Origin: JAYTQQ01 sp043784965
Lineage (GTDB): Bacteria > Bdellovibrionota > Bdellovibrionia > Bdellovibrionales > JAMPXM01
Length of the DNA: 64,000 bases
Reading direction: 5' to 3'
Assembly: GCA_043784965.1 (NCBI GenBank)
Contig: JAYVXS010000165.1
Location: 17,028 to 81,027 of the forward strand
Shown: piece by piece, positions 33,161 through 42,280 of the stretch
Numbering within the stretch: the first letter of the stretch is position 1
Layout of the letters: every line of letters begins with the position of its first letter
The notes under the pieces: generated by a model
Database searches by the model: none
What the model saw: the letters and a program-made list of their open reading frames with translations, nothing else
What the model was told of the DNA's origin: nothing
Made by a program: the position numbers and the translations under genes

Positions 33161-34657
33161 CTAATTAAAATCGGCCGCAGCTCGTATTTCAGGATTAAAA
33201 TCCTTTAGTTGATCTTTAATTTCGTCAGCAGGTCCGTAAACTAAAATCTTTATATTCTTTTCGTCAAAATATTTTCGGATTACGGCATTTATTTCTTCTG
33301 TTGAGGTGCGATCAACATTCACGATATATTGTGATAAATAACTGTCGTCTATTCCATAAAGCTTCAACAGAGTGAGGTTGTGCGCAAACTTTTCAGCTGT
33401 TTCGATTGCGGTCGGAAAGATTCCTTTCAAATATCCCTTGGCCATTTCTGCTTCTTCAGGCGTTACCCCTTGAGTATGAAACTTTTTAAGTACATTTAGC
33501 GTCTCCTCAATAGTCTTGCCAACGCTTGAGAGCTTTGTAAAAGTCGAAATCTCAAAAGGCCCGCGATCAGCTTTTGCATCAAAACCCGAACTAATTGAAT
33601 AAGTCAGTCCCAGCTCTTTACGCACACGATCTACAAGCCGGCTTGAAAAAGCTCCGCCCAAAATAGTGTTAGCAATTCGGACGCTTAAAAAATCTTCGCT
33701 TGAACGCTTAATACCAAAACTTCCGATCCGAATTTGTGCCTGCACCAACCCCTTTTTATCTACTATAATGGCTTTTTGACCTTCAATTTTTTCAATAGGT
33801 GGATAGTCCACCAGACCTAAGTCGCGAGCCTGCCATGTGCCAAACAAGGACTCAGCCCTCCGTATTAGCTCAGGAGTATATTTTCCAACGATGATCAGAC
33901 TGGCATTATTTGGCCTGTAGTACTTTAGGTAATGCTGAATAATTTGCTTTTTTGAAATTTTCTGAAGACTTGATATTTTACCGATTGAAGTGTGGTTATA
34001 AGGATGATCCCCATAGAGATACTTCACCCATGCCTTCTCGGCAAAAACGTCTGCATTGTCTTCGGACTTAATGGCATTCGCAATTAATTCTTTTCTTTTT
34101 CGTTCAATCTCAGACTTTGAAAAAGAAGCCTGAGTCACTAGATCATGAAAAATATCCAATAGAGGTTCAGCATCCTCGGACAAGCAACTGGACGATAAAA
34201 AGGTGTAATCGCTCGCAACACTTGCTCCAAAATCGGAAGCTAATTTAGAAAGATCGGTGGCAATCTGGGGAGCCGTCTTTTTCGCGGTTCCAGTGTCCAG
34301 TAGATCTGCCACAAAATTGCCTAGTCCTGGCAAGTCTTTAGGATCAACATTCGAACCAGTCCTCAAGGTTAGAGAATAACTAACATAAGGTAAACTTACA
34401 TCATTTACCAAAAGGAGTTTAAGACCATTAGAAAGCTCACGTTCCTCATATGGTCTAAGCTTTGAACTTGAAGTTAATTTCTTGTTGAGCAAACTAGCTC
34501 GCTCAACGCTTGTCTTAGCAGGACTAGCGTCATTCATAAACTCGCTTTTTTTCGAATTTACAGAGCAAGAACTCAAATTAAAAATTAACAAACCAATAAT
34601 AACTTGGCGAAAACTTTCAGCAAAATTTTTGCAAAAATGAAGATGTGAGCACTTCAT
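33161..34657 (-). CDS. M16-family peptidase-like lipoprotein, non-catalytic subunit
   Basis: 498 residues. The N terminus has a signal peptide with lipobox LSSC, so it is probably a lipoprotein. Two M16 halves are visible. Where active M16 enzymes have HxxEH the sequence reads GNFVADLLDTGT, so zinc ligands are absent. The C-terminal half keeps the R/Y substrate motif (SSRLVDRVRKELGLTYSISSGF, in two parts). This is the usual inactive partner of an M16B heterodimer, and its active partner is the next gene upstream, 1 bp away. Role: degradation or processing of peptides in the periplasm. Confidence 0.9.
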   Translation of the reverse strand: MKCSHLHFCKNFAESFRQVIIGLLIFNLSSCSVNSKKSEFMNDASPAKTSVERASLLNKKLTSSSKLRPYEERELSNGLKLLLVNDVSLPYVSYSLTLRTGSNVDPKDLPGLGNFVADLLDTGTAKKTAPQIATDLSKLASDFGASVASDYTFLSSSCLSEDAEPLLDIFHDLVTQASFSKSEIERKRKELIANAIKSEDNADVFAEKAWVKYLYGDHPYNHTSIGKISSLQKISKKQIIQHYLKYYRPNNASLIIVGKYTPELIRRAESLFGTWQARDLGLVDYPPIEKIEGQKAIIVDKKGLVQAQIRIGSFGIKRSSEDFLSVRIANTILGGAFSSRLVDRVRKELGLTYSISSGFDAKADRGPFEISTFTKLSSVGKTIEETLNVLKKFHTQGVTPEEAEMAKGYLKGIFPTAIETAEKFAHNLTLLKLYGIDDSYLSQYIVNVDRTSTEEINAVIRKYFDEKNIKILVYGPADEIKDQLKDFNPEIRAAADFN

Positions 34658-34658
34658 C

Positions 34659-36047
34659 CTATATCCCCTTCTTCTTCGGCGCCTGGTTGGGTTTTAACTG
34701 CTTTAACGGTTTTAAAACAGCAACAATACTCTTTTCTGGCGTCAAATATTTACTCGCTACAGCTTTTATGTTCTCAGCCGTAACCGCCTGATATTTCTGA
34801 AGGTCAGTGAAGAGCTGCGAGTAATCTCCAAATAAAACTTCATTCATGGCAAGTGCCTCTGCCTTTCCAAAAACAGTCTTCAATCCATCGACGTAGGATT
34901 TCATAACTTGTTTCTTCGCGATCTCAAGTTCAAGTGGAGTCACGTTTACATTTCGTGGGCGCCACATTTCAGATATGACAATACGACTTGCTTGCCGTGA
35001 GTCCAACTGGGGCTTAAGACTCACGAAGGTTTCAAATACTCCGCCTTGCTGAAGCGTGTAGTTTGATACATTTACTGATGTTGCGATTTGATCCTTGTAA
35101 ACAAGTCGCTTAAAGAGCCGCGATGAAGGACCATGCCCCATAATATTCGCAAGTAAATCCAAAGCATAGGAGTCTGGATTGCCAGCCTTCGGAACTAGAT
35201 AACCGATAGCTACCGTTACATTTTGAACGGCTTTTTCTATCACCTCAGTGTGCGCAATTTTCTGTGCAGACTCAGGCGTCGGTACAAAGGCAGGAATTTC
35301 TTGTGCCTTTATTTTTCCATAATACTTTTCAATAAGCCGTTTCGCATTGAGCGAATTGAAATCTCCAGCTATGACGATAATTGCATTATTTGGAGCATAA
35401 TACGTACGATAGAAACTTTTGGCAGTTTGCAAGTCAATATTGTCTAAATCTGCCATGTAGCCGATCACCGGCCAATGATATGAACTCAGTTTAAATGTTG
35501 CTCCAAATAATACCTCCTGTAGCGCCCCCACTGGCGAATTGTCTACGCGCATTCGACGCTCTTCTTTTACAACTTCGCGTTCAGATTTTAAAAAATCCTC
35601 GCTAATTTGCAAATTCTCCATACGATCACTTTCAACATCCATGACCAATTCTAATTTAGAGCTTGGTAGATTTTCGTAGTATCCTGTATAATCGTGGGTG
35701 GTGAACGCATTGTTACTTGCGCCGTTCATTTGCAGAATGCTTTCAAACTGATCGCCTGTATATTTCTTCGCCCCTTTAAACATCATATGTTCAAAAAGGT
35801 GGGCGATTCCGGTTGTCCCTGGCCTCTCGCTCTTAGAACCTACACGAAACCAAGTTTGGTAACTAACAATAGGTGTGGCATGCTCTTCGTATAGCAAAAC
35901 GGTCAAGCCATTTTGCAATTTATACTTCTCAACCTTGAAGCTAATCTGTTCACTAAAATCAGGATTGGCGAAGCCACTCACTGCTAAAAAAAAACTAATA
36001 AAGCTAAACCAAAAAACTGACTTATAAAGTTGCGATTGGTGCACCAC
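34659..36047 (-). CDS. M16-family zinc peptidase, catalytic subunit
   Basis: 462 residues from a GTG start with GAGGAG 9 bases upstream. The signal peptide ends near SGFA. The inverted zinc motif HLFEH (His83, Glu86, His87) and the downstream glutamate ligand in VVKEERRM (about 162-163) are intact. Pitrilysin-type enzymes cleave short or unfolded peptides inside a clam-shell chamber formed with a partner; the partner gene follows immediately. Predicted periplasmic. Similar pairs are common in Gram-negative genomes; the substrate is unknown. Confidence 0.93.
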   Translation of the reverse strand: MVHQSQLYKSVFWFSFISFFLAVSGFANPDFSEQISFKVEKYKLQNGLTVLLYEEHATPIVSYQTWFRVGSKSERPGTTGIAHLFEHMMFKGAKKYTGDQFESILQMNGASNNAFTTHDYTGYYENLPSSKLELVMDVESDRMENLQISEDFLKSEREVVKEERRMRVDNSPVGALQEVLFGATFKLSSYHWPVIGYMADLDNIDLQTAKSFYRTYYAPNNAIIVIAGDFNSLNAKRLIEKYYGKIKAQEIPAFVPTPESAQKIAHTEVIEKAVQNVTVAIGYLVPKAGNPDSYALDLLANIMGHGPSSRLFKRLVYKDQIATSVNVSNYTLQQGGVFETFVSLKPQLDSRQASRIVISEMWRPRNVNVTPLELEIAKKQVMKSYVDGLKTVFGKAEALAMNEVLFGDYSQLFTDLQKYQAVTAENIKAVASKYLTPEKSIVAVLKPLKQLKPNQAPKKKGI

Positions 36048-36132
36048 AGATGCTCTCCTCTGATGAGTTGAATGCGCCGAACATTCGATTTCGTCAGCTG
36101 CAATTGTCTCTGTGATGGCAATGGGATGTCAA

Positions 36133-36657
36133 TTACTGAACTAAGAATTTATCGAAGTAAATATCTTTAACGAGACCGGTCTTTAAAGACTTATTGATCT
36201 CGCTCGCTATTTCATTTTTCAAAAAAAGCTTACCTTGAAGACTTTCGATCTCTGAAAATTCTTTCTTATTGAGAAGCGCCACTATCATATCTCTCTCGTG
36301 AGAAACATTTTTGACTACGTCTTCGAAGCCGTCTTGATCAAGCATCTCTAAGGAAAGCTCGATACGGACGACCTTCGGCGGAGTTCCCGCAAGATTCACA
36401 GTAAAGGCTTCCATACGAAATAGAATCGGCCCAGCCACTTGCTTCTCTAGCTCCAACTTTTCTTTTTTAAGTAACTCAAGCGCGGCGGGCTCTCTCAGCG
36501 AAGGCCGATGATATCCAATTGTATTTTTATAGACGAGAAAGACTCCTGCGCCCAAAACACATATGTTAATCAAAGCAAAACCAAGGTCTGCAAACTTTGC
36601 AAGATCGAGTTTCTTTTTTGGCGCCTGACCCTCTTCAGCCTTTTTCTCTTCAGCCAT
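36133..36657 (-). CDS. FliL-like membrane protein
   Basis: 174 residues. A charged cytoplasmic N terminus (EEKKAEEGQAPKKK), one membrane helix (about 28-45), and a periplasmic domain with the FliL pattern: VRIELSLEM, a helix with ERDMIVALLNKKEFSEIESLQGK (in two parts), then NKSLKTGLVKDIYFDKFLVQ at the C terminus. FliL surrounds the stator at the flagellar motor; non-flagellar relatives exist. No flagellar genes are nearby, so the exact role is open. GAGGAA precedes the ATG. Confidence 0.85.
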   Translation of the reverse strand: MAEEKKAEEGQAPKKKLDLAKFADLGFALINICVLGAGVFLVYKNTIGYHRPSLREPAALELLKKEKLELEKQVAGPILFRMEAFTVNLAGTPPKVVRIELSLEMLDQDGFEDVVKNVSHERDMIVALLNKKEFSEIESLQGKLFLKNEIASEINKSLKTGLVKDIYFDKFLVQ

Positions 36658-36830
36658 AATTCCTCATCTTAACATTAAGTCCTGCTCTACTAAGGTCTTA
36701 TCGGACTAACCGAGTGGGGCTTTAATATTTAACCTGAGTCCATCACATTGCAGTTTTAAGTTAAATTTGGCTTCTGAGCTTCGAATTCAAAGATCTTAAC
36801 ACTGTCGAACTTAAAGGCAGTCCAGCTAAC

Positions 36831-36845
36831 TTGACAAAGTGTCAA
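36831..36845. promoter_or_regulatory. Possible -35 box within a small palindrome upstream of the L,D-transpeptidase gene
   Basis: TTGACAAAGTGTCAA is a perfect inverted repeat (6 bp arms, 3-nt centre) whose left arm is a consensus -35 hexamer, 23 bp before the start codon. No good -10 at 17 bp was found, so it may be an operator only. Confidence 0.35.
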
Positions 36846-36867
36846 TTAGAGAAAATCATAAATAGAT

Positions 36868-37887
36868 ATGATGAAACTATTATGTCTCATATTTTGTTCA
36901 TTTGGTCTTTTGCTTGGCGCGAAGGCTTCAGCCGAAGGCACGGCTCAGACTGAGAAGGTCGAGCCTTCATCAAAAATACCAGCGGCACTTGTGCATTATT
37001 TCACCAGCCAATATTACTCGCCCTACGTACTTCTTGTGGACAAGAAGGCTCGGGAATTAAGTGTTTGGGAGATGCAAAACAACAGTCTAAAAAAAGTCGC
37101 AAGTTATCCGGCTGACCTTGGCAAAAATGACGGTGAAAAACGAGAGCCCGGCGACAAAAAAACTCCCAGCGGAATATATTTCTTAGAAAAGAAACTCGAG
37201 GGCCAAAACCTTGATCACAAGCTTTATGGCGAGCGAGCCTTCACTACAAATTATCCAAATTTTTTTGATCGAATAGATGGTAAGGGCGGATCGGGCATTT
37301 GGTTTCATGCTGTACCCGATAGCGTTCCTCTTACGCGTGGATCTAGAGGCTGTGTTGTGGTTCGCAACGATGTGATTAAAGAAGTAAGCCAATACGTAAA
37401 ACTTTTACGAACGCCGATCATAATTCAAGACGATATGGAGCTCATTAGTGTTGATGATATGAAAAAGCTCTCATCTGGCACAACGAAGATGCTCGATGAA
37501 TGGCGCGCCGCTTGGCAAAGTAAAAAAATCGATGATTATATTTCCTTTTACGACAAAGACTTTACGTCGCAAGGAATGAACGTCAAAAAATGGAAGAACT
37601 TTAAAGCTGGTCTGAACCAAACCTATAAAGAAATCAAGGTCAGTCTTTCAAAGCCTATGATCTTTGCTTACAAGAATTATGCAATCGCAAGATTTTTACA
37701 ATCCTATCGATCTGATCAACATGAAGATTTTGGTGAAAAAATAATTTATCTAGTTAAGCGCGGCGACTCTTTTAAAATTCTTGGTGAGGACTGGCTAACT
37801 GAGACCGACGAGATCGCCAAGACCGAAGTGGTCCCAAGCGTCGAACTCATCCCTGCTGCCGAACCAACTTCGACTAGTAGCCGCTAG
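36868..37887 (+). CDS. L,D-transpeptidase (YkuD domain) with C-terminal NTF2-like domain
   Basis: 339 residues with a signal peptide ending at AKASAE. The YkuD domain (about 50-185) has the catalytic motif GIWFHAVPD with His147, then TRGSRGCVVVRND with Cys162. These enzymes cross-link peptidoglycan stem peptides 3-3 or attach or exchange residues. The C-terminal 110 residues (RAAWQSKKIDDYISFYDKDF and onward) look like an NTF2/SnoaL-type domain, as found after YkuD in some secreted proteins. In predatory Bdellovibrio, L,D-transpeptidases remodel predator and prey wall; that role is inference here. Confidence 0.9.
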   Translation: MMKLLCLIFCSFGLLLGAKASAEGTAQTEKVEPSSKIPAALVHYFTSQYYSPYVLLVDKKARELSVWEMQNNSLKKVASYPADLGKNDGEKREPGDKKTPSGIYFLEKKLEGQNLDHKLYGERAFTTNYPNFFDRIDGKGGSGIWFHAVPDSVPLTRGSRGCVVVRNDVIKEVSQYVKLLRTPIIIQDDMELISVDDMKKLSSGTTKMLDEWRAAWQSKKIDDYISFYDKDFTSQGMNVKKWKNFKAGLNQTYKEIKVSLSKPMIFAYKNYAIARFLQSYRSDQHEDFGEKIIYLVKRGDSFKILGEDWLTETDEIAKTEVVPSVELIPAAEPTSTSSR

Positions 37888-37934
37888 GACTCATGCGAAA
37901 GTAAAATGTGCGTTTTAGCGCCAGGGACTTTAAA

Positions 37935-38132
37935 TTAAGACTCGCTAGAAGAAAACATATCTTGCTCTGAAACCTCTTCGTTGAGTTCAAGACTTGCTAG
38001 GTTGTGGCTTGAATCTGGGAGATCGACCAAAAACTTTTTAAGTTCATCTGGGGTCAGTACATTTCGTGAAATATTCCAATCGATCATACGCTTATCAAAC
38101 TTTAAATTTTCAATGTCTTTTTTGAGACTCAT
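37935..38132 (-). CDS. Small acidic protein of unknown function
   Basis: 65 residues with a good ribosome site (GGGAG 5 bases before the ATG). Pattern: KKDIENLKFDKRMIDWN, then LTPDELKKFLVDLPD and an acidic Ser-rich end. No membrane helix or signal. The LTPDELKKFL segment resembles a short helical binding motif. It follows the rhomboid-hisC direction on the minus strand. Family not recognised; the ribosome site makes the gene likely. Confidence 0.6.
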   Translation of the reverse strand: MSLKKDIENLKFDKRMIDWNISRNVLTPDELKKFLVDLPDSSHNLASLELNEEVSEQDMFSSSES

Positions 38133-38219
38133 TTGGACTCCCTAATATTTTTTGATGTCCGAACATAGAACTGATTGCTACAAAAGTCTTCATAAATCGA
38201 CAGCAGCTCAGAAAGCAGC

Positions 38220-38984
38220 CTAATTCCAGTATCTCGGACCGTCTTTCTTCTTTTCATTATTTACCACGAGCTTGAGTTTACTGCTCTTAGTACTGGTTTT
38301 CTCTCGCCATTTTTTCTGTTGGAGTTTCTTATTGAGCAAAAGAAATAAATAGCCTGATGCCAGACCGCCCAAATGAGCCAGGCTTGCAACTTCACTACCA
38401 GCAATGCCCGTATTGATGAGATTGACGACTTCAATACCACCCAAAATCATCACAAAATACTTAGCCTTCATTGGGAACATCATCATAAAATAAACGGTCC
38501 GCTCTCCAAAAAGCATTCCATAGGCTAGCATTAGTCCAAAAATAGCACCAGAGGCGCCCATAACTGGAGTCAACAGCACAGTAACAGAGCCCCCAGCAAG
38601 CGCAAATATCAGCACAATCGTCACATATAGAAATGCCGCCCCTACCGCACAGACCATATAATAGGTTAGAAAAAATTTCGCACCCCAACGCTGCTCAAGC
38701 TCAGCCCCAAGCCACCAAAGTGCCAAAAGATTTAATATAATATGAAATGGACTCGCACTATGTAAAAAAGCATAGGTAAAAAGCTGCCAAATAAAAAATT
38801 TATTTAAAACAAAATCTGGAATCAAAGCAAAGTAAGTCGCAAAAAATTGGCCGCCAAAAAAAAACCGATCAATAATGAGTTGGCCTACGAGCCAAATGGC
38901 GGCGCATGATATAACTAAAAACTTCACCACCGGAGTGAAGGGAATCATGGTTTGCATTGGTCCGCCGGCACCTCGATTACCCAA
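38220..38984 (-). CDS. Rhomboid-family intramembrane serine protease
   Basis: 254 residues. Six membrane helices with the catalytic dyad Ser145 in GASGAIFG and His204 in AHLGGLASG; the oxyanion-loop residues HIILNLLALWWLG (His81, Asn85) are also present. The start is TTG at 38984 with AAGGAG 8-9 bases upstream. A basic cytoplasmic tail (KKLQQKKWREK) follows the last helix. Rhomboids cleave membrane-protein helices; the substrate is unknown. It follows mce in a minus-strand run, 11 bp away. Confidence 0.93.
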   Translation of the reverse strand: MGNRGAGGPMQTMIPFTPVVKFLVISCAAIWLVGQLIIDRFFFGGQFFATYFALIPDFVLNKFFIWQLFTYAFLHSASPFHIILNLLALWWLGAELEQRWGAKFFLTYYMVCAVGAAFLYVTIVLIFALAGGSVTVLLTPVMGASGAIFGLMLAYGMLFGERTVYFMMMFPMKAKYFVMILGGIEVVNLINTGIAGSEVASLAHLGGLASGYLFLLLNKKLQQKKWREKTSTKSSKLKLVVNNEKKKDGPRYWN

Positions 38985-38995
38985 AAACTAACTCC

Positions 38996-39409
38996 TTAGT
39001 CCTTAATTTTTTCACTGAGCTCTAACAAAATACCACCCGTGGAAGCCGGATGTACAAAGATGATCCGGCAATTGTGAGCACCCATTGTGGGAGCTTCATT
39101 AATGAGTCTAATGCCTTGTGATTTCAAATTCTTCACCAATTGATCAAGGCCTTTGACTCGCAAACATATATGATGAACGCCCGGGCCTCTCTTCTCAAGA
39201 AATTTTTTAATGACGCTATCATCTGAAGTCGGCTCAAGGAGCTCAAGATTTGCCTGGTTTTCGCACTTCAAAAGTAAAGTACGTACCTTTTCATTTGGCA
39301 CCTCCTCAATTCCCATATTTTCAAAGCCAAGCGCCTTGTAAAACCCCACTCCCTTATCAAGACTTTCAACTGCGATACCAATATGATCGAGTTCAAAACT
39401 GAATTTCAT
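38996..39409 (-). CDS. mce: Methylmalonyl-CoA epimerase
   Basis: 137 residues, a vicinal-oxygen-chelate (glyoxalase) fold. It interconverts (R)- and (S)-methylmalonyl-CoA in propionyl-CoA/odd-chain and amino-acid catabolism. Family signatures: LDHIGIAVESLDKGVGFYKALG at the N terminus (in two parts; His is a metal ligand), ELLEPTSDDSVIKKFLEKRG, GVHHICLRV (second His), and HPASTGGILLELSE with the last Glu ligand. No mutase or carboxylase genes lie in the window. Confidence 0.93.
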   Translation of the reverse strand: MKFSFELDHIGIAVESLDKGVGFYKALGFENMGIEEVPNEKVRTLLLKCENQANLELLEPTSDDSVIKKFLEKRGPGVHHICLRVKGLDQLVKNLKSQGIRLINEAPTMGAHNCRIIFVHPASTGGILLELSEKIKD

Positions 39410-39458
39410 CTCCCCACCTTCTCATCATAAAAACTGGCTTGGCATTTACTGTTTCAGC

Positions 39459-40070
39459 CTATTGAATCTCTTTAAAAAATTTCTGAAGCCGAGAATAGGT
39501 CATTTGCAGATCCTCAACGATGACTTTAGTCCCGGCAATAAGAGGAAAAAAATTGGTGTCGCCGTTCCAACGAGGAACAATATGAAAATGCAAATGATCT
39601 GGAATTCCAGCCCCAGAAGCCGCACCTAAATTTGATCCAATATTGAAGGCCTGAGGATTGTACTCCATTTTTAAGGCCTCCACACATTTCTGAGTCAGGC
39701 GATAAATTTCACGCAGCTCCTCTTCACAAAGCGCCAGAAAGTCACCCTCGTGCCGCGTCGGCAAGACCAACAAATGACCAGCATTATATGGAAACTTATT
39801 CATCACCACTTGGGCAAATGAATTCCTAAACAAACAAAGACTTGAAAAATCGACTGGAGCCTTGGCCGAGACACAAAAGACACAATCTTTCGGCTCCTTA
39901 CTTTTGCTAGATTTGACATATTGATAGCGATCTGGCCTAAAAAGAACCTCAGCGCGTTTAGGCCAACTGGTTTTCACTTTCGACTCTTTTTTTAGCTTCG
40001 GATTGTCTTTTTTTACAGTACTAGCTTTGCTTTTCTTTAAAGTTTTGCCCATCTCAGACGCCCTATTCAT
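39459..40070 (-). CDS. HIT-family hydrolase/transferase (Ap4A-phosphorylase-like)
   Basis: 203 residues. A Lys/Ser-rich N-terminal extension (about 1-60) precedes a HIT domain with FCV at the start, NKFPYNAGHLLVLP, and the catalytic HLHFHIVPRW (HxHxH). HIT proteins hydrolyse or transfer nucleotidyl groups of dinucleoside polyphosphates or adenylated substrates. The N-terminal extension and start are uncertain: ATG 40070 or ATG 40052. It lies between rpsA and mce, both read the same way, which suggests a shared transcript. Confidence 0.92.
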   Translation of the reverse strand: MNRASEMGKTLKKSKASTVKKDNPKLKKESKVKTSWPKRAEVLFRPDRYQYVKSSKSKEPKDCVFCVSAKAPVDFSSLCLFRNSFAQVVMNKFPYNAGHLLVLPTRHEGDFLALCEEELREIYRLTQKCVEALKMEYNPQAFNIGSNLGAASGAGIPDHLHFHIVPRWNGDTNFFPLIAGTKVIVEDLQMTYSRLQKFFKEIQ

Positions 40071-40117
40071 CTTGTAAAAAGAGCAGGCTGCCTCATTAAA
40101 GACAGCCTAAGAATTAA

Positions 40118-41950
40118 CTATTCGTCGTCCTTGCTAATGCCTTTAAGTGCATCGCCAAACAGATCACCAAAACTTGTCTTAGAAGTCGAAGTCGCCTTTT
40201 TAACATAATCCTCAACATCAGCCTTAGTTTCTCTGAGTTTCACAAGTTTAGCGCTAAGGCCAATTTTGCGAGCCTCTTTATCAATTGTGATCACTTCAGC
40301 CTTCAACTCATCGCCAACTTTTACGGCGTCTTCTGGCTTAGTAATACGCTCAGTGGTGATTTCGCTAATGTGAATAAGACCTTCGATATCACTTTCAAGT
40401 TCAACAAATACACCAAAGTCAGCTGTTTTCACAACCTTCACCATATGTTGTGTTCCAACTTTATATTTCGAGTCAATATTCGCCCAAGGATCAGATTCAA
40501 GCTGCTTAATACCAAGTGAGAATCTCTCATTTTCGATATCCACACCCAGAACAACCGCACGAATATTTTGACCCTTTGTGAACATTTCAGAAGGATGATT
40601 GATACGTTTTGTCCAAGAAAAGTCAGAAACGTGAATCAGGCCATCAATGCCCTCTTCGATACCAATAAAGATACCGAAATCAGTGATAGATTTTACTTCA
40701 CCTTCGATGATCGTCCCTGGTGAATAACTGGCCTTCAACTCAACCCATGGATTGGCTTGAAGCTGCTTCATACCAAGTGAAATTCTGCGATTAGTTGTGT
40801 CAACTTCGAGAACAACCACTTCGACTTCATCACCAACGTTGATGATTTGAGAAGGATGTTTCACTCGTTTAGTCCAGCTCATCTCACTCACGTGGATAAG
40901 ACCTTCAATACCCTCATTGATTTCAACAAATGCGCCATATTCAGCCAAAGAAACAACTTTGCCCTTAAGCTTTGTTCCCGGAAGATAAGCTTCTTTCGCT
41001 GCTTCCCAAGGATCTTTCTGAAGTTGCTTAAGACCAAGACTCACGCGCTCACGCTCGTTGTCATATTTAAGCACCATAACTTCGATTTCATCGCCCATAT
41101 TCAAAATTTCACTTGGGTGTTTTACACGCCCCCAGCTCATATCTGTAATATGCAGAAGACCATCCATTCCACCCAGATCAATGAAAGCGCCGTAATCCGT
41201 GATATTTTTTACAATACCAGTAACCCGAGAGCCCTCTTTCATTGCATCCAGAGTTTGAGTTCTGAGATTTTCACGCTCTTCAGCGAGAAGTGCACGGCGA
41301 GAAAGTACAATATTGCCACGTTTTTTGTTAAATTTAATAACTTTGAATTTATATTTTTTACCGATGTAGATATCCATATTGCGAACTGGTCGCAAATCGA
41401 TTTGGCTACCAGGCAAGAAAGCTTTTACACCGATATCAACACTGAGTCCGCCTTTTACTTTGGCGATTACAGTACCTTCGATGAGCTCTTCATTTTCAGC
41501 AGCGCGAGAAATATCATTCCATGCCCTGAGCATATCTGCTTTATCTTTAGATAGAACAACCATGCCATTTTCATTTTCAATTCGATCAATATAAACTTCG
41601 ATTTGTTCGCCTGGCTTGATTTGTCTCACGCCGTCGACCACTCGAAACTCATTTACCGGAATCAAACCCTCAGACTTATAATTAATGTCGACCAAAACGT
41701 AGTCGGTTTGAACTTCAACGACTATCCCAGGGACAACATCGCCTACTGTAAAATCTTTTTCTAAAATAGAGGCCTTAAAAAGATCATCGAATTTCTCTTT
41801 CGCAGCAGCTGCCGTCATCACACCTACATCTTTTTTAAGAACTTCTTTATCGGCTTGCTCGAGCATCGCAAGAATTTTCTCTTGCTCGAGTTGCGCCCTC
41901 GTCAGATTCACCTTACCGGACTTGGTTTTTGTTTTTGTTTCAGACATCAT
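40118..41950 (-). CDS. rpsA: 30S ribosomal protein S1
   Basis: 610 residues with six S1 RNA-binding domains: two divergent N-terminal ones (from GDVVPGIVVEVQTDYVLV and from ELIEGTVIAKVKGGLSV) and four close repeats, each starting around G..V.G.V..I.DYGAF/FGVF and ending H.SE..... . S1 binds mRNA leaders and recruits them to the 30S subunit. The start is ATG 41950, or the next codon, after a strong AAAGGAGGA. It is preceded on the same strand by cmk, the usual rpsA partner, after 330 bp. Confidence 0.96.
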   Translation of the reverse strand: MMSETKTKTKSGKVNLTRAQLEQEKILAMLEQADKEVLKKDVGVMTAAAAKEKFDDLFKASILEKDFTVGDVVPGIVVEVQTDYVLVDINYKSEGLIPVNEFRVVDGVRQIKPGEQIEVYIDRIENENGMVVLSKDKADMLRAWNDISRAAENEELIEGTVIAKVKGGLSVDIGVKAFLPGSQIDLRPVRNMDIYIGKKYKFKVIKFNKKRGNIVLSRRALLAEERENLRTQTLDAMKEGSRVTGIVKNITDYGAFIDLGGMDGLLHITDMSWGRVKHPSEILNMGDEIEVMVLKYDNERERVSLGLKQLQKDPWEAAKEAYLPGTKLKGKVVSLAEYGAFVEINEGIEGLIHVSEMSWTKRVKHPSQIINVGDEVEVVVLEVDTTNRRISLGMKQLQANPWVELKASYSPGTIIEGEVKSITDFGIFIGIEEGIDGLIHVSDFSWTKRINHPSEMFTKGQNIRAVVLGVDIENERFSLGIKQLESDPWANIDSKYKVGTQHMVKVVKTADFGVFVELESDIEGLIHISEITTERITKPEDAVKVGDELKAEVITIDKEARKIGLSAKLVKLRETKADVEDYVKKATSTSKTSFGDLFGDALKGISKDDE

Positions 41951-42170
41951 AGGGTTTGTTTCTTCCTCCTTTGAGAAAACCTACTTCAGTAAGTTTTCTA
42001 ACCCAAAATTGACCCACGCTATTTTTTAAAAAGGCAGGTTTAAATCAAGAGCTTATTTGTTCTATTCGCTATACTTATAGTGAACAGAGTAATCATTTAT
42101 AGGGCGGGCCCTTTGAAAGTCAAAGGGAAAAGGCTTGAATTAAACAGAGTTTTTAATAAATAAGGGGGAA

Positions 42171-42240
42171 TTCAGGGTCGGGCAAACCGCAAACTGAAGA
42201 CAGAGACAGATTCAGGCTACTGAAATCAGCGGCGACTGCC
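42171..42240 (+). repeat. Dispersed modular intergenic element, copy 6
   Basis: TTCAGGGTCGGGCAAACCGC at the left, then ACTGAAGACAGAGACAGATTCAGG, and a right end CTGAAATCAGCGGCGACTGCC that follows the right-module pattern of the other copies. Shorter than most. Confidence 0.6.
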
Positions 42241-42266
42241 TAGGAATTCGTCATAGGAATTCGTCA
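42241..42266. repeat. 13-bp direct tandem pair
   Basis: TAGGAATTCGTCA twice without spacing, directly at the right edge of the dispersed element and 15 bp after the cmk stop. Confidence 0.9.
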
Positions 42267-42280
42267 TAGAAGCTGTCTAT

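Larger units (their letters stand above)
41951..42280. other. Intergenic region between cmk and rpsA
   Basis: 330 bases. It holds a dispersed element (42171-42240), a 13-bp tandem pair (42241-42266), an 8-bp hairpin CCCTTTGA/TCAAAGGG (42109-42127) and, by position, the rpsA promoter. No ORF. Confidence 0.6.

Noticed and set aside
40847..41554. 235-codon plus-strand frame opposite rpsA
   Set aside because: Lies fully within the coding sequence of S1, has no family pattern and arises from codon bias of the repeated S1 domains.
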